From Thelonectria olida (taxonomy: Eukaryota > Ascomycota > Sordariomycetes > Hypocreales > Nectriaceae), in contig JAGPYM010000003.1 of NCBI GenBank assembly GCA_020736575.1, forward strand, positions 2,852,001-2,916,000: DNA of 64,000 bases, in the 5' to 3' direction. How positions within the stretch are numbered: the stretch's first letter is position 1; each line of letters opens with the position of its first letter. The notes under the pieces were generated by a model. It worked only from the letters and a program-made list of their open reading frames with translations, made no database searches and was not told where the DNA came from. The translations under genes and the position numbers were made by a program. Shown one piece after another: positions 11,422-21,919 of this stretch.

Positions 11422-13078
11422 GGGGTTGAAGGTTGGTTTCAATGTAAAGACCAGGGGCTGGGCGTAGTTGGAATGGAGGGCGTGAATCTTTAGCAGCAGT
11501 AGCTGTAGCACATATAACGAAAGATTGATTGAACAAGTGCTGAACTGCCTGCTTCCGTGACTCATGGAGTTTCACTTTAAATAGATTTTACTGCGCTCGC
11601 TTTGGAGCCGGACCTAGTCGTTCACATGCTGACTTGGTGTATGTAGTAAGATGAATCCTCTCTCACAGCCATGGTCATGCTCGGCCAGCATTTTAGCCGA
11701 CTTGTTTGATCAGGACGAATGGAAGATCGTACCAAACTCCCATTGAACTAAACCGTCTTGCCACGTGGAATTTATGGTAGATAGGTAGTTGTCAGTTGTG
11801 AGTGCCGAGGGACGCATGGCTCTTATGCCCCTTCCCTTTGTCTGGATTTCTAAGCTCATTGATTGTGGTGGACGATGATCGAGGACCAGCACCCGAAATG
11901 TCTGGGATTTTTGTACATTATTTCAAAGGGTACTCGTCGATATTAGAGCGCAAAGATATTGAATTCAGTATGAAGGTGGTGATGGTGTGAATTTGCATGG
12001 ATCGTCGAGAGCCGCGATGGGCGATCCGCGGAGATGCACCAGACACACGCCAACCATTCTCTTCGACCCAAGTTCTTGGTTAGTGTTTGGAAAGCGGTTT
12101 TCATTCCGTTTATTTGGAGGTCAGCAGTTCCTTCTATCATTCTAGATCAGATGATGTGTTGGACGGAGGCCGGGTCAGCCTCAAAAGCTCTGAAGTCTGG
12201 ACATGGAGGGTGCTCGCTGACTGTAGCCAACAAGGTGTTGGTGGCTGATGAATGACTCTGACGGGCAAACTATTCACGGATATTTCTTATAAATCAGCGC
12301 TCCTAACAAGGCACTCGCAATGTCGCCAAGATGACGTGGGGGAGTCGAGTGCATAGTAGAGCGCGCCTTACAGCAGACATGGACCAACAGGCTTGACCAG
12401 CCAACCAGTCACTGGCGTGGTCCTCCATGGCCGTCAACTATTCCGTTAGGGACAAAGACTTGTCGAGTTTAAGTGGGTTTGGGCCATCCACACCGCGCCC
12501 TTCAACGACAACAACGGTGACAAGCATGGCAATGGGCGTCGGTTTGAGCTCCGGTACCGGGTTTGTTCCAATTGACTAGCTGGTTGATTGAGAGTCAGAT
12601 GGTGTATTTTCTGGCTAGTTTCTGCCATCTCCGTCCGCATGCTGGCGCTTCAACGACGTGCCTGACCCGAAGACATTTGTCAGTTCGGTTAATTCTCCCG
12701 AATCTGACATGAACCCATGGCGTCGACTCAATCCTCCAACATCAAAGGGAGCGCCTTTTCAATGGAAATGACGAAGCTGAATCATCCATCCGTCTCGATC
12801 AGTTTAGTTCTGGCCATGTCACCCACTAAGGATGGGAGTTGTCCATCCATCTGAGTCAACCTCGAAAAAAGGAAAAAAACTATTTGACGCTGCCAACACC
12901 CAGCTCTCAGTGACAGTCACCAGACACACAGCCACCACTATTCGTGCCTTCTCTATCAACGGTGCACCACTAGATTGATCTTGGCATCCATCATCACTGC
13001 ATTCGGCTTCACGTCCTTGGGTTATCTAATCCTCCGCCTTTATTCCGAAAATTCACAACCCAAAAGCCCAACATCGTC
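11422..13078. other. Intergenic region, nothing recognised
   Basis: About 1.65 kb between two plus-strand genes. No open frame shows a domain or a coherent splice structure. The distal part should be the arrestin-like gene's promoter and leader. Confidence 0.55.
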
Positions 13079-14635
13079 ATGAAGGTTCTCAACGACGAGC
13101 TTCATCGACGTTGGCGCACCAGCACCAGCACCAACACCAACACCAGCCTATCGCCATCGCCATCGCCGCCATCCTCCATCAAGAACAGCGACGCCGGCTC
13201 CATCCTCTCATTCGCCCGCCGCACTCCCCCAACCGACGCAATCATGCACATCAAGCTCAAGAACCACTACAACTCCAAGGTCTACTCGTCGCGATCGCTC
13301 GTGGCGGGTGAAGTCGTCATTGCGCCGCCTTGCGACGTGCCCTTTGACCATGTTTCCATCCTCCTCGTCGGTGCCACGAAGACCCGCACCGAGGTCTCGC
13401 AGTTTGTCCAGACTGCCTCGCACACCTTTCTAAGGCTGGAGATGCCCATTCCCGAGTCGACTTTCCCCGTGCCGACCATGTTTGAGGGCGGTCGCACTTA
13501 CAGCGTTCCCTTTGAATTTGTCATCCCCGAGCACTTGACTCTGAGTGCCTGTCGACACAAGAATGTATCAGAAGACGTCGCCCACCAGCACATTCGACCG
13601 CCGCCTTCCATGGGCTTTTGGGAGAAAGATGACCTGTCGCCGACCATGGCTCGCGTTGAGTATGCCGTCATCGCCATTGTATACGGCGAACCTGAGAGAG
13701 CGTCGTGTGCGAAGCCATCCATCTTGGTCGAGACGTCGAAACGCATCAACGTCCTCCCCGCCTCAGTTGAGGATCCGCCCTTGGACATCACTGCTCGAGA
13801 CCGCGCCTATTCTCTAGAAAAGTCGACCAGCATCCGCAAGCACCTTTTCGCAGCCAAGAAGGGCCGCATCAGCACAACTGTCGCCCAGCCCGCTCCCATT
13901 CGAGTCAGGGGAGACGGCACCATGCCTTCCAACCTTGCTGTTGACGTCAACTTCAGCTTCGATCCGACTTCTGCTAACGACGCCCCCCCCGAGGTGAGCC
14001 ATGTCTCGGCAAAGCTTCAGTCAACCACCTGGTTCAGCCGCATGCCCATGGGAAACCTACCGAACGTGGGAACCAACCAAGCCGCCATTACTGGAATTGC
14101 TCACCAGAGCTATTCCACTTCGCTCGCTCTCGATAACACCGAGCTCAAGAAGAGCAGCTGGAAAGCAGGCAGGAGGTCATCCTTGGGATCGTTGAGGAGC
14201 CTGACTCTTCCTGACGTGAGGCGACAGTCTGAAAGTGCCGTGCAGGCAAGCCAACCCAGCGTGGAAGCGGCACCAAGGCGACGCAGCGAGGGAGGCATAC
14301 TTGCGAGCCTGAGTAGTTCGTTGCATCTATCGCTGCAGATTCCCACTGGGAGGCGACTTCTGCTCCCCACCTTCCATGCCTGTCTGGTTTCAAGGACTTA
14401 TACGCTCCAACTGCACCTCACCCTGGGAACTACAAAGGTCAACCTGGCCATTCCCGTGCAGGTGGTTGTCGAGCCGCTGCCCGAGAACATGGTGGAAAAT
14501 GCCAGCCTTCCGACGTTTGAGGACGCGCTCGCTGCACAGGAAGAGGCTGATGCTGACGAGTTGTTGCGACCGCGCATCATGACGCCACCAGCACACGGAG
14601 CTCGAAACGGCGACGTATTGCCAGGCTACGACTAG
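13079..14635 (+). CDS. Arrestin-like (ART/Bul-related) adaptor protein
   Basis: Single exon, 518 aa. After a Ser/Thr/Asn/Pro-rich N-terminal 50 residues comes an arrestin-N-like beta sandwich (IKLKNHYNSKVYSSRSLVAGEV.. and ..YSVPFEFVIPEHL), then a second beta-rich half ending near residue 480. The C-terminus holds LPTFEDAL and the final LPGYD, short PY-like motifs typical of fungal arrestins that recruit Rsp5-type HECT ubiquitin ligases. By family, such proteins direct ubiquitination and endocytosis of plasma-membrane transporters. The cargo cannot be read. The N-terminal ST/NT repeats are low complexity. Confidence 0.78.
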   Translation: MKVLNDELHRRWRTSTSTNTNTSLSPSPSPPSSIKNSDAGSILSFARRTPPTDAIMHIKLKNHYNSKVYSSRSLVAGEVVIAPPCDVPFDHVSILLVGATKTRTEVSQFVQTASHTFLRLEMPIPESTFPVPTMFEGGRTYSVPFEFVIPEHLTLSACRHKNVSEDVAHQHIRPPPSMGFWEKDDLSPTMARVEYAVIAIVYGEPERASCAKPSILVETSKRINVLPASVEDPPLDITARDRAYSLEKSTSIRKHLFAAKKGRISTTVAQPAPIRVRGDGTMPSNLAVDVNFSFDPTSANDAPPEVSHVSAKLQSTTWFSRMPMGNLPNVGTNQAAITGIAHQSYSTSLALDNTELKKSSWKAGRRSSLGSLRSLTLPDVRRQSESAVQASQPSVEAAPRRRSEGGILASLSSSLHLSLQIPTGRRLLLPTFHACLVSRTYTLQLHLTLGTTKVNLAIPVQVVVEPLPENMVENASLPTFEDALAAQEEADADELLRPRIMTPPAHGARNGDVLPGYD

Positions 14636-16022
14636 AGAGTCGGATTTTGAATACTGTGGTAAAATTTGTGTGGATGAAAGAGTGTGATGACGATATTCGC
14701 CGTGGTTGGCTTGACTGTTTTGGATGCAAGGATAATGGCAAAAGTGCTCGGTGTGTGGATTTCACGGTTCAAATACGTTATATAGTGACGGGATACCAAA
14801 CTAAGGTTGGAGTTTGTTGACTTTTCGATAATAATCACTTAATAAAATCCAAGTTATCTGCATCTCCAAGCCCAGCCTGCCCTCATATGTGATGGTGTTT
14901 CAAGTTCTTCATCATTAAGCTTACTCCCAACCTTACGCTACGACGATTAACGCTGGGTTTGATAGTGGCAAGGTAGGAAGCATTACGTTGAATCTTACGC
15001 TGAGGCATGGGGTAGATTTTCAAAGTCCTGTCGTCTAGAGCCACTGTGCCTTCAGAAGTCCTCCATTGTAGTGGTAGGCATGGAGTGTTGAAACCGGCTT
15101 GCCATCACACACTCTTCGAGAATACCATTACCGTCACACACATTTGACAAGCTAGGTAGACTGAGACTGGGCGGTGAAGAAGGACGAATTGCCGTAGATC
15201 TCTTTCTTTCTTTGTCTCTCCCACTTCTCTGCCGAGTGAGCTCCCCTCGCTGGATCCCTATGTTATACTTGGCCTCCAGAATTTGTTGTAACTTGGTATA
15301 GAGACACGATCCAGGATAGATTTGGACTCCTCCAAGAACGAAAACGAATTTATCGAGGTAGTCACCGCATGTTTGATTACACAGTGCAGTCATGTTAGTA
15401 AACAACACACGGGGTGGTCCGGATGACTCAGCCTTCAACCACGTCGGTCTCGTCAACGACAAACCTTGTGCCCGTTCACACGACAACACGGATGGAAGCC
15501 TTATATGTCAAAATAACTCACCGCATCAATGAACATGTGGAGGAAGTCAGACATCTAGTAACGTAGTGGTCTATACTACTAACCTACGCTGGGTATCTAC
15601 CCCTGTGGTTCGACCCCCAGAACTCGCCCACTTGTAAAGATTGGTAAAAATAGAGAAAAAATAGAGAAAATAAAAAGGAAGGAGATGAAATAGAAAAAAT
15701 AAATGAGCGGAAAAAAAAAAAAAAAAAAAAAAAGAAAGAAAGAGGAGGGATGGACAAAGAGGGGGAAAAAAGATAGAAACGACAAAAGTAATAAAAGTGC
15801 CAAAGTGACAAAGTAAAAAAAGCCAAACTGCCATATACATCTGACATATAAAGGGGAGACATATGATTGACTATTTTGCCGGTTGGAACCAAGATTTCCT
15901 TTTTTATTTTGGACTTGAAGTTCACATCACTGGGCGTTTCTCTTCGACACCTGCATTTAAGCCAATGCAAGATATTGACGGCCTTTTATAAACGACTATA
16001 AGCGACGCTACAAATCGACAGT
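14636..16022. other. Intergenic region with long purine-rich stretch
   Basis: About 1.4 kb between convergent genes. The minus-strand open frame at 15052-15489 has no recognisable domain. A plus-strand A/G-rich tract covers about 15637-15820 and includes a 23-base A run. Confidence 0.6.
15711..15733. repeat. Poly-A tract, 23 bases, inside a polypurine stretch
   Basis: Uninterrupted run of 23 adenines followed by GAAAGAAAGAGG. The surrounding 180 bases are mostly A and G on the plus strand. Confidence 0.9.
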
Positions 16023-17272
16023 TTATTCTTTGTCGACCAGGTCTTCCACGTTTTGCAAAACTGTCTCCTCCAATGACACCCACCCAGGCTGTCCAAGATC
16101 ACGCAGGAGCTGCTCAGCCCTCGCCCTCTCTACAATCTCGTTGGCATCCTCGCCTCCCGAGAAGTCATCGAGGAACGTCTTGTTCGGGAAGTGCTTGCGG
16201 AAGATGGCGAGCATCGCGTCCCAGTTGAAGCGGCCGGCAAATGCAAAGATGCGCTCGTCCTTGACGCCGGGATGGATGGCAGCGGCAAGATGAAGCCTTC
16301 CCGTGTCACTTGCGTTGACATAGTATTCTATACGATCTGTCGTTAGTCTCCTAAATTTCCTTGGGCGAGACTGGGGCAAACTTACGCGGGGCCAACATGG
16401 TGTGATACGGGTGCAGTTCGCCCTTGAACAAACCGACCGGGAGTCCAGAGGTGGAAGGGTATCCCTGCTTTTCAACATCGAGGGGCTTTCCAAAGTTCAT
16501 GTTGGGCAATACTATGGATTTCGAGTTAGTCTGGAGTGAAGAGGGACGACACTGCTTGCTCAGCCCCGATCCGACTTACCCGCGTTGACGACGAGATCGG
16601 GGCGTTTGCCATGGTTCTCTTGGTGATACTTCCAAACTGCCTTTTCCGACTCGTTCTTGCTTGCGCTGTAGATGTACTTGGCTCGCTCTGGCTCGTACGG
16701 CGGAGGAGCCCACGCCTTCTTGACGATGTCGTCGGTCCAGGAATCGGCAGTGATGGCTTGGCCTGGCTCTCCGCGCTCTGACACAACGGCTGCGGTAGAC
16801 GACGAAGTCAAGACGAAGCGTTGGACGCTGGGTTCAGCATAGGCAGCCTTGAGAGCGTTGACGGCGCCGTCCACGACAATGGGAATGACCTTGTTGGGGT
16901 TGGGGTCCGGGAGCATGATGGAAGCCGTGTGAGCAACGACGGCGACGCCTGAACAGAAAGAGAGGTCAGTACATGTTGTAAGGTTGCAGGCGATGGCCAA
17001 CAGCGCCCATGATGCATACCCTTGATGACGTGATCATACGCCCCCTCGGCGGTCATGTCAGGGACCGAGGACAGTTCAAACTGGCCCTTGCCGTACTTGC
17101 TGTCAAAGATGTCGGTGATCCAGGATGCCTTATCGGCGTCGCGAGTGGTGCCGCGGACCTTGTAGCCGTGGGCAAGAAACTGGTCTGCCACATTGGAGCC
17201 GACCCAGCCGGCGGCGCCCGTGACGAGGACTGTGGCGCCCTTGGGAATGACCGGGTGATCGAGGACAGACAT
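16023..17272 (-). CDS. NAD(P)-dependent extended SDR (aldehyde/ketone reductase, Gre2-like)
   Basis: Four exons: 17020-17272, 16580-16948, 16386-16511 and 16023-16327, giving 350 aa in one frame. N-terminal nucleotide-binding motif VTGAAGWVGSNVADQ, then VAHTAS, a serine stretch FVLTSSSTAAV, and the catalytic YSASK (YxxxK) near residue 170. This is the dihydroflavonol-reductase/Gre2 branch of extended SDRs, which reduce aldehydes, ketones or diketones with NADPH. The substrate is not predictable. All introns are GT-AG, with phases agreeing throughout. A TATA-like box lies about 105 bases upstream. Confidence 0.9.
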
Positions 17273-17620
17273 GATGAGAGTTTGGAGAGGGACGGTTGGA
17301 TGATAACGTGGAAAGACAATTGCTCTCAATGGCACCGAATAAATAAAAGCTCAATTAAGTTGTCGTGCGTTCTTGCTTTATATACTGTTTCAAAACATCT
17401 ATGGGCCAACAATTTCGACCAATTGGTTCAAGCGATAATAAAGAGCGTTGTGGTGGTTTGACAAATCATGGGTGCTGACTTGTTGCGGAGTTTGCGGACA
17501 AAGGCGCCATATTAATAAGTCAACACTCCGCATATCCTCGAAAGATGCTGCCCACAGTGGTAAGTAAGTTACACACATAGACTATCGCCATGGAGACATT
17601 GGGCGTGTTTGATTAGACGT
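17273..17620. other. Spacer with reductase promoter
   Basis: About 350 bp holding the upstream region of the SDR reductase and the 3' flank of the C69-type hydrolase. No gene is seen. Confidence 0.5.
17378..17385 (-). promoter_or_regulatory. TATA-like box of the SDR reductase
   Basis: TATATAAA on the minus strand, about 105 bases upstream of the ATG at 17272. Confidence 0.4.
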
Positions 17621-19237
17621 CTACATCATTTGCTTCTGCGCCCGAGAAGTCCACCTCCTCCTCGACACCGTCGTCGGCTGTCCGTCGGCTGGCTGGTCAG
17701 GATCAAACCCGACCAAGCAATTGACCGTCTCAGCTCCCTCTCCGGCATCGTTAATCTCGCTCCCTTGCGGATCTCGCCATTGCCCCGTGAGCTTGATATA
17801 TCCATCCAGCGACTCGGCCAGCGTACGACCCATCTGCAACGCCTCCGCCGCACGAGTGTGCGAGTAAAACGTCAACAGCTCCCGCGCTTCCTCCCGCTCG
17901 CCCTGCGCGACGAGGACCTGCGCGCTCTTTTCCACCCACGTGGAGACTTGGGCGCGAGACTGCGCTTCAAACCCGGTGAGCAGTCTGTTGACGACGGGGA
18001 GATACGTCTTGGGCGCGCTGCACATGTAGTACAGCACCCGCTTGAACACGCGGCCAGCGAAGACGGACGCCTCCTGGAGCTGGTAGTCGGGATTGAGGAA
18101 GCTGCTCGACGCGCCCGTCGTGAGATAGCGGTGCTCGCCAAACTCTGGCGGAACCGACTGCACGCCCATCCACCACGGCACAAACGGCGCGGAAACAGAG
18201 CCCGTCGGCGCGATCCAGATGCGGAGCATGTCCGTGTCGACGCCGTCTCGGAGGCTGACGACTTGTCCGTACCCGGCCTCGTCGTCGGCGATGCGGTAGT
18301 CGCGCACCCGCTCCATCAGGTCCTCCTCGGTGACGGGAGCCATGGCAAGAGTCGCATTCTCCAGAGCCGCCTGCGACATGTACTTGTATCCTCCATCGCG
18401 CGCCTTGTACCGCGGGTCCTGCGGGCCGTAGACGTTGAAGATGTTGAACGGCTCTCCCGAGTCGGCGCTCCACCATCCCTGTTCGACAGCAAAGGAAACG
18501 ATATTGTCCGAGCCCATGTAATCGTCCCTCTCGGAGAAGTTGACGGGAAAGTCCTCGATGTATCCCGGATAGAGCACCCTCACGTCGTTGGGCCCCAGTC
18601 GCTCCGCCGCCCACAGCCCTGCGCCGCCGGCCATTTCCCACACGACCCAGCCCTCGTCCTTGTCGGCGATGAGGTGCGAGTTGCCGCCGTACGTGGCCTC
18701 GCCGTGCTTGGCAATCAAGTCCCCGATAATCTCCACGCCTTCGCGCGCAGCGCTGGCTCGCTCCATGACGACGCGCGCGAGGTCGCTGTACTGCAGGCCG
18801 CGCTGAGGCGTCGGCGTCATGTCGATCAGCTCTTGCCGGTTGTCTGCCCAGACGTCCCGCACGGCGACGCCCTTCTCGTTGAGGCCGCCGTTTGTGAGCG
18901 GGGCGGGAAAGCCCTCAAAGTCGGAGTACTCCATGCTCAAGTAGCGGAGCGTGTGCTCGACCTGGGGGATCTGGATGAGCTCGCCGGGGATGGTGGCATC
19001 TTCTGTGACGCCGACGGTCACGCTGTCGTTGGCGGCGTGGTCGCGCGCGGGGAACAGCTGAAGCCAATGGCTCGAGACCTCTTCGCCGGTGCCGCCGACC
19101 ATGACGCTCCCGTCGGCCGTGAGGTTCTTGCCCACGTAGAAGGCGTAGCTGGCCGTCGCTGGCGCAGCGAAAAGGGTCGCCAGGGACAGAGTCTGGAGAA
19201 CGAGGGCCATTGTGCGGCTGGTCTTTGCAGCTGTCAT
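17621..19237 (-). CDS. Secreted peptidase family C69-like hydrolase with Ser at the nucleophile position
   Basis: Single exon, 538 aa. It begins with a signal peptide (hydrophobic LVLQTLSLATLFAAPATA; an internal ATG at 19210 is an alternative start). The predicted mature N-terminus then reads SYAFYVGKNLTADGS, corresponding to the family's N-terminal CTTxLVGKxxxxDGS. Further family features follow: GGLNEKGVAV, ARVVMERAS, GGNSHLIADKDEGWV and ASSSFLNPDYQ. C69 enzymes are Ntn-fold dipeptidases with an N-terminal cysteine exposed by processing. Here the codon is AGC (Ser). Ntn hydrolases can use Ser, so activity may persist, but this is unproven. A 602-codon open frame on the opposite strand is a GC-bias shadow. 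It is divergent from the PhzF-like gene. Confidence 0.82.
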   Translation of the reverse strand: MTAAKTSRTMALVLQTLSLATLFAAPATASYAFYVGKNLTADGSVMVGGTGEEVSSHWLQLFPARDHAANDSVTVGVTEDATIPGELIQIPQVEHTLRYLSMEYSDFEGFPAPLTNGGLNEKGVAVRDVWADNRQELIDMTPTPQRGLQYSDLARVVMERASAAREGVEIIGDLIAKHGEATYGGNSHLIADKDEGWVVWEMAGGAGLWAAERLGPNDVRVLYPGYIEDFPVNFSERDDYMGSDNIVSFAVEQGWWSADSGEPFNIFNVYGPQDPRYKARDGGYKYMSQAALENATLAMAPVTEEDLMERVRDYRIADDEAGYGQVVSLRDGVDTDMLRIWIAPTGSVSAPFVPWWMGVQSVPPEFGEHRYLTTGASSSFLNPDYQLQEASVFAGRVFKRVLYYMCSAPKTYLPVVNRLLTGFEAQSRAQVSTWVEKSAQVLVAQGEREEARELLTFYSHTRAAEALQMGRTLAESLDGYIKLTGQWRDPQGSEINDAGEGAETVNCLVGFDPDQPADGQPTTVSRRRWTSRAQKQMM

Positions 19238-19937
19238 ATCCGGGCTGCTTCGAGTTCACGACTACCCCGCCATGAAAGGGTCGGAAGAACTCCATGGCTT
19301 CATATCAAAGGCCGCCGGTGGAGAATTGACGTCAGGCCCGTTCGTCTCTCATCTTCTGGTGATTGCGGGATATACTTTTGTGTCCGATATGGGCAATCTT
19401 GTAAAGTGTGGCGGTGAAGCATCCATGTTCATGTTCATGGCCTTTAATCGACGATGCAACCTCGATCGAGCCTCCTTGATCCAGGCCCCTGCCGGCTGAG
19501 GGTTAGGGTTATGGTCGGCTGGAGCAACCTCAGCGAGTGCTTCATGTTCCAGCTCAGGACTGAACCCCAGCCCTGGGTTTAACCTGCACTGAGATTGATC
19601 CCGTTACTTTCCAAGTCTGCTCGCTTTCGTCTGCAACCTCCCTCTCTTGACATTGCTGACCAACGCCAACCTGTCGCGGATGAATTGGCCCGCGCCTTAC
19701 ACCCCAAAATCGCATCACCTTGCTTAGCAATCGTTTCACTGACAACATTATTAAGACAAACCAAGATCAAGACTCAAATGGACCAACAAGTTACGATCGC
19801 CTTTGCATCTTTTGTTCGCGTCATGTCGTGAAAAAAGTATAAAAAGTTGCCAGCTCGCATTCTCACCAGCTTCACATCAAATCATACCTCACTCATACTT
19901 AACACAGATAGTTCAATCAGCCCAATTCAATCCCGAA
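19238..19937. other. Divergent promoter region
   Basis: About 700 bp between the C69-like gene (-) and the PhzF-like gene (+). It holds two tandem telomere-like units (GGGTTAGGGTTA, 19500-19511) and a TATA-like box for the plus-strand gene. Confidence 0.55.
19838..19845 (+). promoter_or_regulatory. TATA-like box of the PhzF-like gene
   Basis: TATAAAAA, 100 bases upstream of the ATG at 19938. Confidence 0.45.
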
Positions 19938-20981
19938 ATGTCGACTGTCCAATTCGCCGTCGTTGATATATTTTCCTCAACCCCATACAAGGGCAACCCT
20001 CTTGCCGTGGTGAATGACCTGGCCGGCACCCTCAGCGACACTCAGATGAAGCTGATCACCCGCCAGTTCAACCTCTCTGAAACCACCTTCTTTTCCAAGC
20101 CGCAAAGAGATCAAGCCACATACCGACTGCGGTCCTTTCTTCCAGACGGCAGGGAGGTCTTTGGTATCGGACACAATATCCTTGGAGCCTGGTGGTACCT
20201 CGCCCAGGCCGGATTTCTCGACTTTTCGACTCCATCCCCATGGAGCGAATCTGAACATGTTGAAGTGTACACGTTCCACCAAGAGCTGGGAGACTCGGTG
20301 ATGCCGGTTCAGATCCTGAGAACCAAGGGCCTCGGCGGGGAAGAAGCCCAGTACTCAGTGTCCCTTGCCCAAGCAACTCCGAAAGTTCATGGGCTGCATC
20401 CGGACCTGGCTTCTCTTGCAGAGAGCGTTGGCCTCGAAAGGGAAGACATTGGACTTCCTGCAACTAGTCAAGACGGCCGTGTTTCCACTCTTGCACCGCG
20501 AGTAGTGTCGACGGCCTCAACTTTTCACCTCTTGGTGCCCGTCAAATCTGCTTCGGCTCTCGACAAGGTTGTTGTCCAAAGAGACAAGCTCCTGAAGCAG
20601 CTGTCGTTGGCTGACAACCGTGCGTATGGCATTTACCTGTTTACACCACACGTCTCCGATGATGGTGAGAACATGCCAGACACATACCGGGCCAGATTCT
20701 TTAGCCTGGGAATGTCGACCGAGGATCCCGCCACTGGAAGTGCTGCGGGACCATTGTCTGCGTTTCTGTACCATCAAGGCCACCTCAGACATGTTGGGCG
20801 ACAAGCAAACATGACAGTCTGGCAAGGTCAGAACCTTGGCCGGGAGTGCGGCATACAAGTCAAATTGTCCATTTTGGGTGATTCTAGCGAGGAGGAGGAG
20901 ATCAAAGTTGAATTGAGAGGCGACGGTGTGCGGATTTCGGAGGGCTCCGTCATTATTCCAGATTCTTCCCTTTCTTTTTAA
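19938..20981 (+). CDS. PhzF-like isomerase/epimerase family protein
   Basis: Single exon, 347 aa. It starts with the family's typical FAVVDIFSSTPYKGNPLAVV and contains NLSETTFF (including the catalytic-type Glu), FGIGHNILGAWW and the late signature FSLGMSTEDPATGSAAGPL. It is the diaminopimelate-epimerase-fold PhzF family. Bacterial PhzF isomerises an intermediate of phenazine synthesis. Fungal members are widespread and mostly uncharacterised, so no phenazine role is implied: no other phz gene is nearby. Probably cytosolic. Confidence 0.9.
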   Translation: MSTVQFAVVDIFSSTPYKGNPLAVVNDLAGTLSDTQMKLITRQFNLSETTFFSKPQRDQATYRLRSFLPDGREVFGIGHNILGAWWYLAQAGFLDFSTPSPWSESEHVEVYTFHQELGDSVMPVQILRTKGLGGEEAQYSVSLAQATPKVHGLHPDLASLAESVGLEREDIGLPATSQDGRVSTLAPRVVSTASTFHLLVPVKSASALDKVVVQRDKLLKQLSLADNRAYGIYLFTPHVSDDGENMPDTYRARFFSLGMSTEDPATGSAAGPLSAFLYHQGHLRHVGRQANMTVWQGQNLGRECGIQVKLSILGDSSEEEEIKVELRGDGVRISEGSVIIPDSSLSF

Positions 20982-21184
20982 CGAGGAAGCAGCAAATGGA
21001 TTAGCTGGGGGGGAGGATTTATTGTAGCAAAACAGCGTGTTGCTATGAAAAGGCTTCATGATTGTTTAACTTGGTTGTATCGCACTTGTTAACATCCCCT
21101 ATGCCTCTAAATTCGTGATGCTGCCTGCGCAACGACGAAAGGCAGCAAAAAGATCGCCAAGATGGGCAAAAAATATAACCTCTA

Positions 21185-21255
21185 GATCACGCTGGGGATC
21201 GAACCCAGAATCTCCTGATTCGTAGTCAGACGCCTTGCCATTGGGCCACGCGACC
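21185..21255 (-). tRNA. tRNA-Arg (anticodon ACG)
   Basis: A 71-base cloverleaf on the minus strand. The acceptor pairs GGTCGCG with CGTGATC (with G-T wobbles), the anticodon stem TCTGA/TCAGG encloses loop CTACGAA, and the T arm is CTGGG-TTCGATC-CCCAG. There is no intron. Confidence 0.93.
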
Positions 21256-21919
21256 AAGCTGCTGCTTGGTTGAAGGAATTGAACGAAATTCAGAATAAGT
21301 ACTAATGCGAAAAAGGAGATCAGCTCAGACGTTGGCCTACACTGATGTATTCATTCATGTGTAGGGACACCAAGCGTTGACGCAACAGCTAAAGAGAAAC
21401 ACGCTCTGTCTATTTCGCCGTGCTCCAACCACACAACTACGATAGACCTCGTTTTGCCCTGTTTTACATACTGCTCTCTCAAGTTCCAGACGGTGCAATT
21501 CGAACACGAGCCCCGGGAATTGTGGTTGATACCCCAAGAACCAGCCCAGCAACGCCTTAAGTGGTCGTATCCAGCTTGCAGGCTTCCTAAACTTCATCAA
21601 CACTCTCGCATAGCCAGGCTTTGAACCGCCTTTAGGATCGTTCAGCTGCTGACTTTTGACCGAGTGCCGGTTATGCTGGCGCACCTAATCTTCTAGCTTG
21701 CGCCGTGAGCGTACTCTCGGCCGTCAAACTTGTCTGAGCCATACGTGCCATCGTTAACGTCCCGTGAGATTAATATCATGCTACTGCTTTACGTCTCTCG
21801 TGGTTTCTAACTTTCCAATTTGACCTAATCGCAATAACTGGGGTTTTCTAGTACTCTAAAACAAAAAAGATACCCTTGCGCTATTGTTCCTACTTGACCG
21901 CAACCATCTCGAAAAGGGG
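21256..21919. other. Intergenic region, nothing recognised
   Basis: About 660 bp between the tRNA and the ADE4 stop codon. The 109-codon minus-strand frame at 21355-21684 has no domain and atypical composition. Confidence 0.55.

Noticed and set aside
15052..15489. 145-codon minus-strand open frame
   Set aside because: Starts and ends without context, contains low-complexity Ser/Pro stretches and has no family resemblance.
15585..15630. Possible tRNA T-arm (GGTTCGACCCCC)
   Set aside because: No matching acceptor, D or anticodon arms can be folded around it.
17609..19417. 602-codon open frame on the plus strand opposite the C69-like gene
   Set aside because: It is Arg/Leu/Val/Asp-rich, lacks domains and mirrors a GC-rich coding exon. 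The opposite strand has a signal peptide and family motifs, so this is a codon-bias shadow.
19500..19511. Telomere-like GGGTTAGGGTTA
   Set aside because: Only two units inside a normal promoter between genes; most likely chance, not a chromosome end or healed break.
16023..20981. Secondary-metabolite cluster around the SDR, C69-like and PhzF-like genes
   Set aside because: No backbone synthase, terpene cyclase or P450 is present, and the genes have no shared pathway logic.
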